Under the pieces are notes generated by a model. The model saw nothing but the letters and a program-made list of their open reading frames with translations, was not told the origin of the DNA and did not search any database. A program made the position numbers and the translations under genes. 32,469 nt of DNA from Oscillatoriales cyanobacterium (lineage in GTDB: Bacteria; Cyanobacteriota; Cyanobacteriia; Cyanobacteriales; Microcoleaceae), in assembly GCA_004292745.1 (NCBI GenBank), contig RDXH01000144.1:1-32469 (forward strand). Direction: 5' to 3'. This document shows positions 23,381 through 31,670 of the stretch, in pieces. How positions within the stretch are numbered: position 1 is the first letter of the stretch; each line of letters starts with the position of its first letter.

Positions 23381-23422
23381 CTAATGACTACTGACTAATG
23401 ACTACTGACTAATGACTTCTGA
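23381..23422. repeat. 14-bp tandem repeat, three copies
   Basis: CTAATGACTACTGA occurs three times (the last as CTAATGACTTCTGA) between hisC and the glucokinase gene. Similar TCATTAGTCATT text occurs near 860-890. Confidence 0.8.
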
Positions 23423-23427
23423 CTATT

Positions 23428-24135
23428 TTAATCGCGCCACAAAGCAATTCCGCCTAACAAACCAGTCACATTTGGCACTATTTTTACCTGAGATGGCAAT
23501 TCAAAAACAATTTTTTTAGTATTACCACCGCCCAGATATAAGTAATCCAAACTAAACAGATTTTGCAGGGAGACTATCGCCTTTTCCAGACGGCGATTCC
23601 ATCTTTTCGTACCGACTGTATCTAAAGCCAAACGTCCTAATTGCTGTTCGTAAGTTTCCCCTTTCCGAAAGGGGTGATGTCCTAGTTCCAAATTAGGAAC
23701 TAAAATACCATCAACAAATAAGGAAGAACCGAAACCTGTCCCCAGAGTCACTACTAATTCTACTCCATTACCAGCAATTGATCCCAATCCTTGAATGTCG
23801 GCATCATTAGCGACTCGTACTGGTTTCCCTAACCGATCTTTGAGAGTAGTTGCTAGGTCAAAATCGATCCAAGAGGGGTCTAAATTGACGGCGGTTTTAG
23901 TGATCCCGCGACGCACGACTCCGGGGAAACCAACGGATACTCTGTCAAATTCCCCTTGTCCCGCAGCTAAGGAGGCTATGGCTTCTAGTATCGGTTCCGG
24001 TTTTGGTGGTTGAGGGGTTTCTAAGCGACTGCGTTCCGTTTGGGGTTGGCCTTCCTCGTCCAAAACCATCACTTTGATACCGCTGCCGCCAATGTCAACG
24101 GCTAAGGTGCGAGTCGATCGATCTTCTTGAGTCAT
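23428..24135 (-). CDS. ppgK: Polyphosphate glucokinase (ROK family)
   Basis: A 235-residue ROK kinase expected to phosphorylate glucose using polyphosphate (or ATP). LAVDIGGSGIKVMVLDEEG at the N-terminus is the phosphate-binding ROK signature, VANDADIQGLGS the sugar-binding/catalytic DxD region, and VTLGTGFGSSLFVDG the second phosphate loop. ELGHHPFRKGETYEQQLG is the variant seen in polyphosphate glucokinases, replacing the zinc-cysteine motif of other ROK kinases. It is soluble and co-directional with hisC and the esterase at 24168. It feeds glucose-6-phosphate to central metabolism, connected with the glycogen genes at the start of the window. Confidence 0.85.
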   Translation of the reverse strand: MTQEDRSTRTLAVDIGGSGIKVMVLDEEGQPQTERSRLETPQPPKPEPILEAIASLAAGQGEFDRVSVGFPGVVRRGITKTAVNLDPSWIDFDLATTLKDRLGKPVRVANDADIQGLGSIAGNGVELVVTLGTGFGSSLFVDGILVPNLELGHHPFRKGETYEQQLGRLALDTVGTKRWNRRLEKAIVSLQNLFSLDYLYLGGGNTKKIVFELPSQVKIVPNVTGLLGGIALWRD

Positions 24136-24167
24136 TGGAGTGTTGAGAGTTGCAAATTAATCAAATT

Positions 24168-24857
24168 TTAGTTGAATTGGCAAAAATTTTGAATCGCTTC
24201 CCACATTTCTGCTAGAAAATTTCCCAAGGAATGGTCGTCTTCTAGTTCGATTAATTGCACCCAGGGACGGTTAGCGGCAAAATTTTTGCTAGCCTGAATC
24301 GGTATGATTGTATCATGCAGACCGTGGATAATTAACGTAGGCACTGACCGTATTAATTTTTCTTCAGGGTATTGAGCCATATCTTCCACAAATTGATAAT
24401 TTAGTGGCAGATAACGCTGTTCGCCGTAGTGGTAAACCGGTAAATATTTCTCTGACTGCCACTTTTGTAACTGTTCCTGTCCCAATTGGGGCAGCCAGTG
24501 GGAGAGAAAGTCAAAAGCCGGTGCTAACAAAACTATTTGTTTTACCGATAGTTGTCGTTGGGCCAACCAAGCTGCTGTCAGCCCGCCAAAACTAGAACCA
24601 ATGATGGTGACTTCACCAGGATTTTTGACATTTTCTGCCACTGGCCCAAGTGTTTGGGGTGACAAAAATGCTGTTTCTATTTGGTGTAATTGCCTGGTGA
24701 GGGTGAGGCTGGAAAAATCTTTGTGATTGAGATCGGGAGTTTTTAGGTCCATGGCTAGGGAAGAAAAGCGATCGCGGAAATATTTTGCCTTTAGGGAATC
24801 GGGACTGGAAGCAAATCCGTGTAAATAAATGTAACTAGAATTTTTGTGGAGATTCAT
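24168..24857 (-). CDS. YqiA/YcfP-like alpha/beta-hydrolase (esterase)
   Basis: A 229-residue soluble alpha/beta-hydrolase. YIYLHGFASSPDSLKAKYF is the oxyanion-hole region of the YqiA family, IIGSSFGGLTA carries the nucleophile serine, HGLHDTIIP the acid, and LEDDHSLGN the histidine. Members hydrolyse short acyl or palmitoyl-CoA-type esters; the substrate here is unknown. It starts 32 nt upstream of the ppgK start on the same strand, so the two are probably co-transcribed. Confidence 0.82.
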   Translation of the reverse strand: MNLHKNSSYIYLHGFASSPDSLKAKYFRDRFSSLAMDLKTPDLNHKDFSSLTLTRQLHQIETAFLSPQTLGPVAENVKNPGEVTIIGSSFGGLTAAWLAQRQLSVKQIVLLAPAFDFLSHWLPQLGQEQLQKWQSEKYLPVYHYGEQRYLPLNYQFVEDMAQYPEEKLIRSVPTLIIHGLHDTIIPIQASKNFAANRPWVQLIELEDDHSLGNFLAEMWEAIQNFCQFN

Positions 24858-24907
24858 TCAGCAGTTTTTGTTAAATTGAACAATAAATATGAATTATAAC
24901 ACCAAAA

Positions 24908-24936
24908 ACCAAGACTTCTTTAAGAAGTCTTGGTTC
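24908..24936. terminator. Palindrome with CAAGACTTCTT arms
   Basis: AACCAAGACTTCTT and AAGAAGTCTTGGTT pair around one base. It is a variant of the palindrome at 4173-4201 and lies between the Spy-like gene stop and the esterase start, so it may terminate the sigma operon on the minus strand. Confidence 0.6.
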
Positions 24937-24963
24937 TCAGAAACCTAGATTGAGATGGAAGTA

Positions 24964-25449
24964 TTACTGAGGTTTGGAGCCGTTTTGCATCCTATTTTTA
25001 GCTGTTTCGCGGCGCTGCTTCATCAGTTCAGCTAATTGGGTGCGCTGTGCTGGCGTGAGGATGTCTCGCATTGCCAGCATACTTTCAAATCTCACATCAT
25101 CCAACTGCTTTTTTAATCCGCTTATTTGGGTGTTTTTATCGCGGATCTGGCTAGCACTAGCAGTGCCACTCATCATCGTTTGCAATTCTTGTCTGGCTTG
25201 ACGCACAGCTTGCATTCGCTGGGAAATTTGGTCTTTATAGCGATCGCGAACTGCCTGCATTTTCTGTTTTTGGTCGGCGCTTAAATTAAGCTTCTCGAAC
25301 ATCGCACCTTCCTTACCACCAGGTCGATTTGGTCGCTGATTTTGGGCAATAGTTTCTGGGGGTAGGGGATTGGGAACTGCGATGGCGGCGGTGGCGCTAC
25401 CAAGGGTCAGCATTAACAGGGCTAGGGTAGAAATACGACGCATTGACAT
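24964..25449 (-). CDS. Spy/CpxP-like periplasmic protein
   Basis: A 161-residue exported protein. The N-terminus has a signal peptide (STLALLMLTLGSATAAIA, about residues 7-24). Two LTxxQ-type motifs follow, LNLSADQKQKMQAVRD and DILTPAQRTQLAELMK, separated by a basic helical stretch. This is the arrangement of Spy/CpxP chaperones and periplasmic heavy-metal sensor proteins. It is the third gene of an operon with an ECF sigma factor and a candidate anti-sigma, fitting an envelope-stress function. Gap to the upstream gene is 19 nt. Confidence 0.82.
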   Translation of the reverse strand: MSMRRISTLALLMLTLGSATAAIAVPNPLPPETIAQNQRPNRPGGKEGAMFEKLNLSADQKQKMQAVRDRYKDQISQRMQAVRQARQELQTMMSGTASASQIRDKNTQISGLKKQLDDVRFESMLAMRDILTPAQRTQLAELMKQRRETAKNRMQNGSKPQ

Positions 25450-25468
25450 GAAAATTACCTCTTTAAGA

Positions 25469-25906
25469 TTAGTTATTTGTGGGCTGTTCGCTGTCAGCAG
25501 GAATCTGAAAATTCAACCAGTCTATTTGTGAGCTATCACTCATATTATCCGCGCGAGAATCATGCAACACATCTTCCCAATTATTTACTAGAAATGCTTC
25601 TAGGTGTGCACCCTCATCCGGGTTAAATTGTGCGGGGATTAGCAGGCGATAGCCAGACCCAAAAAGTATCAGCATCCCGGCAATTGCCCCAGGGAAAGCC
25701 CACTGGGAGAAACCGGGAATAATTGACCTATTTTTAGATACAATTGAACCGTTTTTTTTCCGGTAGATTTGCTGGTGTTCTGTCTGCTCATTCCTTTCTA
25801 TTGTTGCTAACAGCTTCAACTCTAAATCGGGCGTAGCTTCAGGACAATTTGGGCGATGTTGCTTCAAGAAATTAACTAACTTTTGGTCGCTGCTTGGGTT
25901 ATTCAT
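25469..25906 (-). CDS. Candidate anti-sigma factor, single membrane span
   Basis: A 145-residue protein with a short cytosolic N-terminal part (SSDQKLVNFLKQHRPNCPEA), one membrane segment (WAFPGAIAGMLILFGSGYRL, about residues 68-87), and an outer tail with acidic and serine-rich sequence. The start overlaps the ECF sigma stop by 4 nt (ATGA), typical of translational coupling between a sigma factor and its anti-sigma. It lacks an obvious zinc H-x3-C-x2-C motif. Role inferred from size, topology and position. Confidence 0.72.
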   Translation of the reverse strand: MNNPSSDQKLVNFLKQHRPNCPEATPDLELKLLATIERNEQTEHQQIYRKKNGSIVSKNRSIIPGFSQWAFPGAIAGMLILFGSGYRLLIPAQFNPDEGAHLEAFLVNNWEDVLHDSRADNMSDSSQIDWLNFQIPADSEQPTNN

Positions 25907-26511
25907 AGCTCGCTGACACCTTCTTTTTGCAAAAATTGCCGCACAGCATTTCGGGCATAAAACACGCGAGATTTGACAGTTCCTGCCGGTAGTCCCAAAA
26001 TTTGGGCTACTTCTTTTTGCGGGATGTCTTCTAAGTCATGTAGCACCAAAACGCTGCGGTGTTCAAAGCTCAATTGCTCTAATCCCCGCTGCACTAAATC
26101 TTGATAGTGCAACTGCATCAATTCTGAAGTATGTTGTTTGACAACAACTAAATTGATTTCTGCTTGATTTTTGAGTTCGGCATCAAAAGAATGTTGTTTA
26201 GCAAATGCTTGTCTTTGGTCAGAAGCTACATTCCAAGTGATTCGATAAAGCCAAGTAGAAAAGTTGTCTTGGTGTTTGAGTTTGGGTAATCCTTTCCAGA
26301 CTCGCAGGAATACTTCTTGCGTTAAGTCGTCAAGCAGGGATGGCCCGCAGAGTTGGTAAAGGGTTGACCTGACTTTGTGTTGATAGCGTTGGTAAAGGTG
26401 GCGAAAGGAAGTACGATCGCCCTTTAAGCATTCAGCAACTAAGTCTGAGTCGGAACAGTTATCGATTAAAACATTGGCTGACACACCTAACACCTGTGAA
26501 GTATCCCTCAC
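25903..26511 (-). CDS. ECF-type RNA polymerase sigma factor
   Basis: A 202-residue ECF sigma factor. Region 2 is seen as SDLVAECLKGDRTSFRHLYQ to DDLTQEVFLRVWKGLPKL and FSTWLYRITWNVASDQ. Region 4 is LSFEHRSVLVLHDLEDIPQK followed by EVAQILGLPAGTVKSRVFYA, a helix-turn-helix. It is the first gene of the operon with the anti-sigma and the Spy-like protein and most resembles cyanobacterial SigG-type regulators of envelope stress. It is unrelated in sequence to the sigma-like protein at 4588. No copy of the bipartite motif precedes it. Confidence 0.9.
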   Translation of the reverse strand: MRDTSQVLGVSANVLIDNCSDSDLVAECLKGDRTSFRHLYQRYQHKVRSTLYQLCGPSLLDDLTQEVFLRVWKGLPKLKHQDNFSTWLYRITWNVASDQRQAFAKQHSFDAELKNQAEINLVVVKQHTSELMQLHYQDLVQRGLEQLSFEHRSVLVLHDLEDIPQKEVAQILGLPAGTVKSRVFYARNAVRQFLQKEGVSEL

Positions 26512-26871
26512 CAGTTCGTTATCTGAGGGGTTTAGACAGGAGGTTTGCGAAAAAGGTTCAAAGGATTTAAAATTCTTTTTTTGTGAGGTGGCGGTTGCAG
26601 CAGGTAGAGCCGACGGGCCGATCAGACGGGTGGAGCAGACGGCGGTTGAAACCGCGTCTACACAGACAAAACCCGCCGACGCGGGTTGAAGAGGGAGGGA
26701 AACGGCATTAACTGGTTCCCTGGCTCTGCCGCGGAACCGATATCACTCTTGCTCTGCCTCGCTGGGGAAATTCGCTGGGGAAAGAGGAGGCAGAGCCTCC
26801 GGATATGCGTTACCTGGCAGAGCCTGGTAACGAGTAATACGAGTAATTTGCGGGCAGTCCCGATTTAAGAT
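26512..26871. other. Intergenic region with several hairpin repeats
   Basis: No gene supported. From 26640 a GGCGGTTGAAACCGC palindrome is followed by ACCCGCCGACGCGGGTT, a composite related to the repeat at 7591-7670. From 26714 a run of three palindromes follows, annotated separately. The region separates the sigma operon from the gor gene, both on the minus strand. Confidence 0.6.
26714..26832. repeat. Cluster of three palindromes sharing a GGCAGAGCC core
   Basis: GGTTCC...GGAACC at 26714-26738, GGAGGCAGAGCCTCC at 26786-26800, and CGTTACC...GGTAACG at 26808-26832. All three contain GGCTCTGCC or its complement, so they share a core. They lie 3' of gor (its stop at 26872) and may act as a transcript-end structure. 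Confidence 0.75.
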
Positions 26872-28215
26872 TTATCGCAGAGTCACGAACTCTTCAGCAG
26901 TCGATGGATGAATGCCAATAGTAGCATCGAAGTCTTTCTTGGTAGCTCCCATATTAACCGCGATCGCCATTCCTTGAATAATCTCGCCAGCATCTTTCCC
27001 CACCATGTGCACGCCCAAAACTTTGTCAGTATTAGTCTCAACAACTAACTTGACAAAAGTTTTTTCATCTGCACCAGTCAAAGCATGAAACATCGGTCTA
27101 AACTTGGCTGTATAACACTTGATTGATTCAGGAAACTTGACTCTAGCTTCCTCTTCTGTTAAGCCCACTGTCCCCGCTTCGGGCTGGGAAAATACGGCCG
27201 ATGCCACGTTTTCGTGACTAATGGATCTGGGGTTATTCCCAAATTCAGTATCGGCAAAAGCACGTCCTTCGGCGATCGCAATTGGGGTTAAATTAATCCG
27301 GTTAGTACAGTCTCCCACTGCAAAAATGTGTGGCTGACTGGTGCGGCTGTCTTTGGTGACAGCGATCGCACCTTTTTCTGTTTCTACTCCCGCATTTTCT
27401 AAACCCAACTTTTCCAAATTGGGTAAACGCCCGGTAGCGCACAAAACTGCGTCTACTGTCAGGGTTTCTTCCGATTTTCCTGACAGGGTTAATTTTAAGC
27501 CTTCGGTTGTTTTTTCAATTTTGGCGATCGAGCTTTCTGTCAAAAATTCAATGCCATGCTTAACCATGCCTTCTTGCACGTTGGCGCGAATTTCTTCATC
27601 GAAGTAGTGCAGAATGCGATCGCGCCGGATGATTTGAGTTACTTGACTTCCCAAACCGTTCATGATGCAGGCAAATTCAACGCCGATGTAGCCGCCGCCC
27701 AAAATAGCCAACCGTTTTGGCTGCTCTTTTAACAGGAAGATTTCGCGGGAAGTAATCGCGTGTTCGATGCCGGGAATATCAATTCTGTGGGCTTCTCCGC
27801 CGACAGCGATTAAGATTTTGGCAGCCGTGTATTTTTTGTCACCAACTTCGACGGTGTGAGGGTCAATAAATTTGGCGTATCCTGAGATTAATTCGACTCC
27901 GGCTTTTTCCAGAAAGCTAATGTGCAGTTTGCTGAGTCGTCGCACTTCTGTGTCTACGGTGGTGACGAGTTTTTCCCAGTCGAAGCTGCTTTCTACAGGG
28001 CTCCAACCGTAGCCGATCGCATCTTCATAAAGGTGCGAAAATGTTGAGGCGTAAACCATCAGTTTTTTGGGTACGCAGCCGCGAATTACGCAGGTTCCGC
28101 CTACTAAGTCGTTTTCGGCGATCGCCACTTTTGCCCCGTAGGATGCCGCCCGCTTGGAACTCGCTAATCCGCCGGAACCCGCACCTATCACAAACAAGTC
28201 GTAATCGTATGTCAT
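26872..28215 (-). CDS. gor: Glutathione reductase (FAD-dependent disulfide reductase)
   Basis: A 447-residue flavoenzyme expected to reduce oxidised glutathione with NADPH. FVIGAGSGGLASSKRAA binds FAD, GGTCVIRGCVPKK holds the redox pair C42/C47, LAILGGGYIGVEFA is the second nucleotide-binding fold, IFAVGDCTNRINL is the FAD-contact segment, and GIHPSTAEEFVTLR carries the C-terminal His-Glu pair. Motif order and length suit the cyanobacterial enzyme. AAGGTAGGG before the ATG is the ribosome binding site. Cytosolic, part of oxidative-stress protection in a photosynthetic cell. Annotation as Gor rather than another disulfide reductase rests on the overall pattern. Confidence 0.93.
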   Translation of the reverse strand: MTYDYDLFVIGAGSGGLASSKRAASYGAKVAIAENDLVGGTCVIRGCVPKKLMVYASTFSHLYEDAIGYGWSPVESSFDWEKLVTTVDTEVRRLSKLHISFLEKAGVELISGYAKFIDPHTVEVGDKKYTAAKILIAVGGEAHRIDIPGIEHAITSREIFLLKEQPKRLAILGGGYIGVEFACIMNGLGSQVTQIIRRDRILHYFDEEIRANVQEGMVKHGIEFLTESSIAKIEKTTEGLKLTLSGKSEETLTVDAVLCATGRLPNLEKLGLENAGVETEKGAIAVTKDSRTSQPHIFAVGDCTNRINLTPIAIAEGRAFADTEFGNNPRSISHENVASAVFSQPEAGTVGLTEEEARVKFPESIKCYTAKFRPMFHALTGADEKTFVKLVVETNTDKVLGVHMVGKDAGEIIQGMAIAVNMGATKKDFDATIGIHPSTAEEFVTLR

Positions 28216-28626
28216 AATTGTCCCTACCTTCCTGTCTCAATTTTAGCCATTTTGCGCTTTACTTTTTTTAATGATATCTCAAAAAAATTTCGTTTTTTAG
28301 AGGGGAAATTGCTTTACTTCTTGCAGTTGACATGATATCATTTGATAATGGGAATACGTGCATTAAATTTAAAATTGCACACACTCCCATTATTAGAGTA
28401 TAGCACAAGCAACTGGCAAAAAATATATAAAAATGTAACTATTTTTGGTAGTAATAAATATGTAGTGAAAAGGTGCAGGATAAATATACCATTTTAAGTT
28501 ATTTTATACTAGAGGTTTTGGATTTAGCAAAGCCCATCGAGATGAGAATATCCGTTCCGCTTGCAACGGGGATAGCAATTATAGCACTCCGCATCTTTTA
28601 TTGAAATCCTAACTACTCTGGATAGT
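28216..28626. other. AT-rich divergent intergenic region
   Basis: About 410 bp between gor (-) and the GT4-GH99 gene (+), containing promoters for both. AT-rich, with the inverted repeat at 28345-28393. TTGACATGATATCATTTGAT at 28327 contains a -35-like box, but spacing to GATAAT is only 11 nt, so I do not call it a promoter. I see no gene here. Confidence 0.5.
28345..28393. repeat. Nested inverted repeat, possible operator
   Basis: Outer arms ATAATGGGA and TCCCATTAT (9 bp), inner arms GTGCA and TGCAC, with TTAAATTTAA at the centre. The symmetry suggests a protein-binding site or a structured leader between the divergent gor and glycosyltransferase genes. Confidence 0.55.
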
Positions 28627-30756
28627 ATGCTCGATCTTGCAATCATCATCCCCGAACTCGTCAAGTATGGAGGCGCTGAACGAGTTGTTATTGAGTGCCT
28701 TGCTCGATGGCAACACCACCATCGCATTACGCTCTATGCTACGTCCATCGATTATAAGGTTGTGCGGGAGTTCTGCCCAGAAATTCGTTTCACATTTGTG
28801 CAGCTTTCACCTTACTTTCAAGGGGAATATGCGTTCTTCTTGAATGGCACCTTGCTACCCAAACTATGGCAACAGGAAATCGGCACCCACGACCTTTACC
28901 ATACTCATCTTTGGCCCTGTCATCTGATTGACAGACACCCGATGGTATGGTATCCTCACGAACCGCCACGTATGCTTGAAGACCTTCGCCTTAGCCAGTT
29001 TCCGGAAGCCAATCCGTCTGATGTGTGGAAGGTTCATGTATACCCCAAATTCACCTATGATGATGTTCCGTCTCGGGTTTACGAAGCAACCCTGAACTCA
29101 GTGGCAATGTTTGACAAACTCGGCAAGCCAGACCGAATCGTTGCCAACAGTCACTATGTTGCTCAGTATTTGTTACAGGTTTATGGACGAATTGTTGAAG
29201 ACATTGTTTACCCTGGTGTTGTATGTGCAAACCAGATCGTTGAAATTTCGCTCCATGTCCAGTTCCTCGCAGTAGGTCAACTCTGGCCGCACAAACGAGT
29301 GAAGATGATTATTGAGGCGCTTGCCATGGTGCCAGATGCACGGCTAGTGATTGTCGGAAATGGTCCCGAACGGGAGAAACTTGAACGAATGGCGCTCTCC
29401 CTCGGCATCCAGGATCGGGTTTGTTTCAAGCATGAACTGTCTGCTGAGGAACTGCGAGCGGAGTATAATGCCTGTCGTGCAGTTGTTTTCGCAGCAGCAC
29501 GGGAACCGTTCGGCATTGTTCCTCTCGAAGCGTTAGCTCATGGTCGTCCCTTGATTGCAGTCAATGAAGGAGGATATACAGAGGTTGTAGACTCTCATTG
29601 TGCCATGCTGGTGCCGCCACGACCTCAAGATCTGGCGGATAAGATGAACCTGCTTGCGCGTGACATTGATTTGGCAAGAGCGATGGGCGAAGCCGGTTGG
29701 AGAAAAGCTCAACAATACAGTTGGAATAACTCGGCGAATCAGTTGATTAAGATTATTGAATCGACGTTTAATACCTATGCCCATGACCACAAGCGGTGTA
29801 ATGGCGGAACGGCAATCGATCGGCCGCTGATCGGAGTCCAATATTATTGCTGGTATGGAGATGGAGCGGGCAGTCTTCATTGGAATGATAACTTGGAATT
29901 CGGAGCTGTTGATGATATGCCCGAAATTGGGTTCTATTCGTCGCTCGATGGTGATGCCCTGAAATATCATTTACAATTGATGGATCGCAATGGAGTCGAT
30001 TTCCTTGTCGCCAACCTCCATATCGACTCAAACGGTGTGAACGATCTGGAGTTAGCTGGACTGCTTCGACTGTTCCATGTTGCTGAGATTCTCGAATCGC
30101 CAATCCGAATTGCAATTCAACTTTGTCCCTACGATCTATCCCATGATTCATTAGATCGGGCGATCGCCACCCTCAGCGAGATGTCAAAGTCACCGCACTA
30201 TTTCAGGTTTGAATCCCAACCAGTAATATTCATGTTCTGGACTGGCGCCTGGGATGGACAACGAGATGAGATCGAAAATCTGAAGGCAGCAACTGATGGA
30301 TTCCTACGTATCGCTTGTAGTTTGCGGCTTCCTTCAGATACGGAATCGTTGTATCAGACCTTTGGGCTATTTGATTCCTGGTCACTTTTTTCACCGCTTG
30401 AAGTGGCATCGTCTGAAAATTGGCAGAGGGTTTGGGCAGAAGCCTATCGCCGATCGGATTGTGGCAACCGGGGAATTCGATCGGTTACGGTTAGCCCAGG
30501 CTACGACGATCGCCATCTAAGCGATCTTCGGAGGGATAACAATCTATTTCGTTTTATTGACCGCAATTGTGGCAAGACTCTGGATGCAATGACAGAGTTT
30601 GTGCTGCGTCAATCTGATATGCCACAGATGGTACTTGTATCAACCTTTAATGAGTACCACGAGAACAGTCATATCGAGCCAACCAAACGGTATGGATTGC
30701 AATATATGGAAGCAATCAAAGATTTTGGCAAGGCATTGCGATCGCAATGGATGTGA
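28627..30756 (+). CDS. Fusion of GT4 glycosyltransferase and GH99-like domain
   Basis: A 709-residue protein with two parts. Residues about 1-385 are a GT4 glycosyltransferase: ELVKYGGAERVVIECLARW at the start, FLAVGQLWPHKRVKMIIEAL and EPFGIVPLEALAHGRPLIAV (the E-x7-E sugar-nucleotide motif) near residue 300. Residues about 403-700 resemble GH99/WbsX-type glycan hydrolases: IGVQYYCWYGDGAGSLHWND, NGVDFLVANLHID and VLVSTFNEYHENSHIEPTK (around 673-691), where E residues are likely catalytic. Such pairings occur in O-antigen and capsule loci. It would act on surface polysaccharide in the cytosol. A sulfotransferase follows 84 nt later. The substrates cannot be told from the sequence. Confidence 0.82.
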   Translation: MLDLAIIIPELVKYGGAERVVIECLARWQHHHRITLYATSIDYKVVREFCPEIRFTFVQLSPYFQGEYAFFLNGTLLPKLWQQEIGTHDLYHTHLWPCHLIDRHPMVWYPHEPPRMLEDLRLSQFPEANPSDVWKVHVYPKFTYDDVPSRVYEATLNSVAMFDKLGKPDRIVANSHYVAQYLLQVYGRIVEDIVYPGVVCANQIVEISLHVQFLAVGQLWPHKRVKMIIEALAMVPDARLVIVGNGPEREKLERMALSLGIQDRVCFKHELSAEELRAEYNACRAVVFAAAREPFGIVPLEALAHGRPLIAVNEGGYTEVVDSHCAMLVPPRPQDLADKMNLLARDIDLARAMGEAGWRKAQQYSWNNSANQLIKIIESTFNTYAHDHKRCNGGTAIDRPLIGVQYYCWYGDGAGSLHWNDNLEFGAVDDMPEIGFYSSLDGDALKYHLQLMDRNGVDFLVANLHIDSNGVNDLELAGLLRLFHVAEILESPIRIAIQLCPYDLSHDSLDRAIATLSEMSKSPHYFRFESQPVIFMFWTGAWDGQRDEIENLKAATDGFLRIACSLRLPSDTESLYQTFGLFDSWSLFSPLEVASSENWQRVWAEAYRRSDCGNRGIRSVTVSPGYDDRHLSDLRRDNNLFRFIDRNCGKTLDAMTEFVLRQSDMPQMVLVSTFNEYHENSHIEPTKRYGLQYMEAIKDFGKALRSQWM

Positions 30757-30840
30757 TGGTTTCGTGAATGTATCCGCAATTATTCGGCGTTTGTTCAGCC
30801 TTTAGTTTTATTGTTGTAGTTTTATTGTTGGAGGTGTTGA

Positions 30841-31533
30841 ATGTCAGAAATCAAGCGTTATTTTGTTCTCACTTCTCCAAGATCGGGGACACATATGCTG
30901 CGGACAAGTCTGGACAATCATCATCAGGTCCTATGTATGACTGAGATGTTCAATCCTGACTATACTGAGGGCAAGTTTGACTTTACATCTGAGACACCAG
31001 CATCCGAGATTCTTGCCAACTACATCTTCACTCCAGAAAATATGACGCAGCCTTGTGTGGGGTTTCTGTTGCATCGTAGTGGAGCACGGTTCGGTAATTG
31101 GCCAGATCTCTGGTCGCTCCTCGAGCAGGACAAGGAGTTGGCTGTCATCAGCCTCCGTCGCCAGAACCTCTTGCGTCGTTATCTCTCTGTTCAGTTGATG
31201 AAGAATCAGGATCTAGAGGGGAATCCACCAGCACCAATGCACTTTGACAAGGAGCTACTGATCCGGGACTTCCAGAAACAGGAGGCTAAGATTGCCGAGT
31301 TTGATGCCAGATTCTCTGACCACCCGCTCACAACCGTTACCTATGAGGATCTGTGCGATCGCTACGCAGAGACTATGGTTCGCATTCAATCATTTCTTAA
31401 TCTCACGCCAGCGAATCTTCAACCCGGAACCAAGAAGCGGGCAACCCCACCATTGGCAGACGTGATTTCCAATTACACGGAACTCAAGCGCGAATTTGCC
31501 GACACCAAGTGGTTCAGTTTCTTTGAGGACTAA
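30841..31533 (+). CDS. Sulfotransferase family protein
   Basis: A 230-residue soluble protein with the PAPS-binding 5'-phosphosulfate loop TSPRSGTHML (residues 11-20) and a 3'-phosphate-type segment ISLRRQNLLRRYLSVQL (about 101-117), the marks of the Stf0-like/sulfotransferase fold. GGAGGTGTTGA is the ribosome binding site. Downstream of the GT4-GH99 gene and on the same strand, it probably sulfates the glycan or glycolipid made by that locus. The stop codon is immediately followed by MITE-like copy C at 31535. Acceptor unknown. Confidence 0.82.
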   Translation: MSEIKRYFVLTSPRSGTHMLRTSLDNHHQVLCMTEMFNPDYTEGKFDFTSETPASEILANYIFTPENMTQPCVGFLLHRSGARFGNWPDLWSLLEQDKELAVISLRRQNLLRRYLSVQLMKNQDLEGNPPAPMHFDKELLIRDFQKQEAKIAEFDARFSDHPLTTVTYEDLCDRYAETMVRIQSFLNLTPANLQPGTKKRATPPLADVISNYTELKREFADTKWFSFFED

Positions 31534-31534
31534 A

Positions 31535-31634
31535 TAGCAATCCTTGCAGGAGTCGTAAATATTTTTACCCCACCCCAACCCGGACCTTAATAAGGTCCGG
31601 GAGCAAGAAATTCACAAATGATTTAGAATTGCTA
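31535..31634. mobile_element. 100-bp MITE-like element, copy C (reverse orientation)
   Basis: TAGCAATCCTTGCAGGAGT at one end and TTTAGAATTGCTA at the other, around ACCCCACCCCAACCC and a GGACCTTAATAAGGTCC hairpin. It is the same family as 20989-21184 but inverted and with a different central hairpin. It starts 2 nt after the sulfotransferase stop. Confidence 0.75.
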
Positions 31635-31670
31635 TATTATAGAGATTAATTTATTTGTCTGGCTAGCTTT

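Noticed and set aside
26474-26868. Two open frames between the ECF sigma gene and gor
   Set aside because: They run through palindromic repeats, have no ribosome binding site and no family resemblance.
28327-28350. TTGACA...GATAAT as a promoter for the glycosyltransferase gene
   Set aside because: The spacing of 11 nt is too short for a normal sigma-70 promoter and the start codon is almost 280 nt away.
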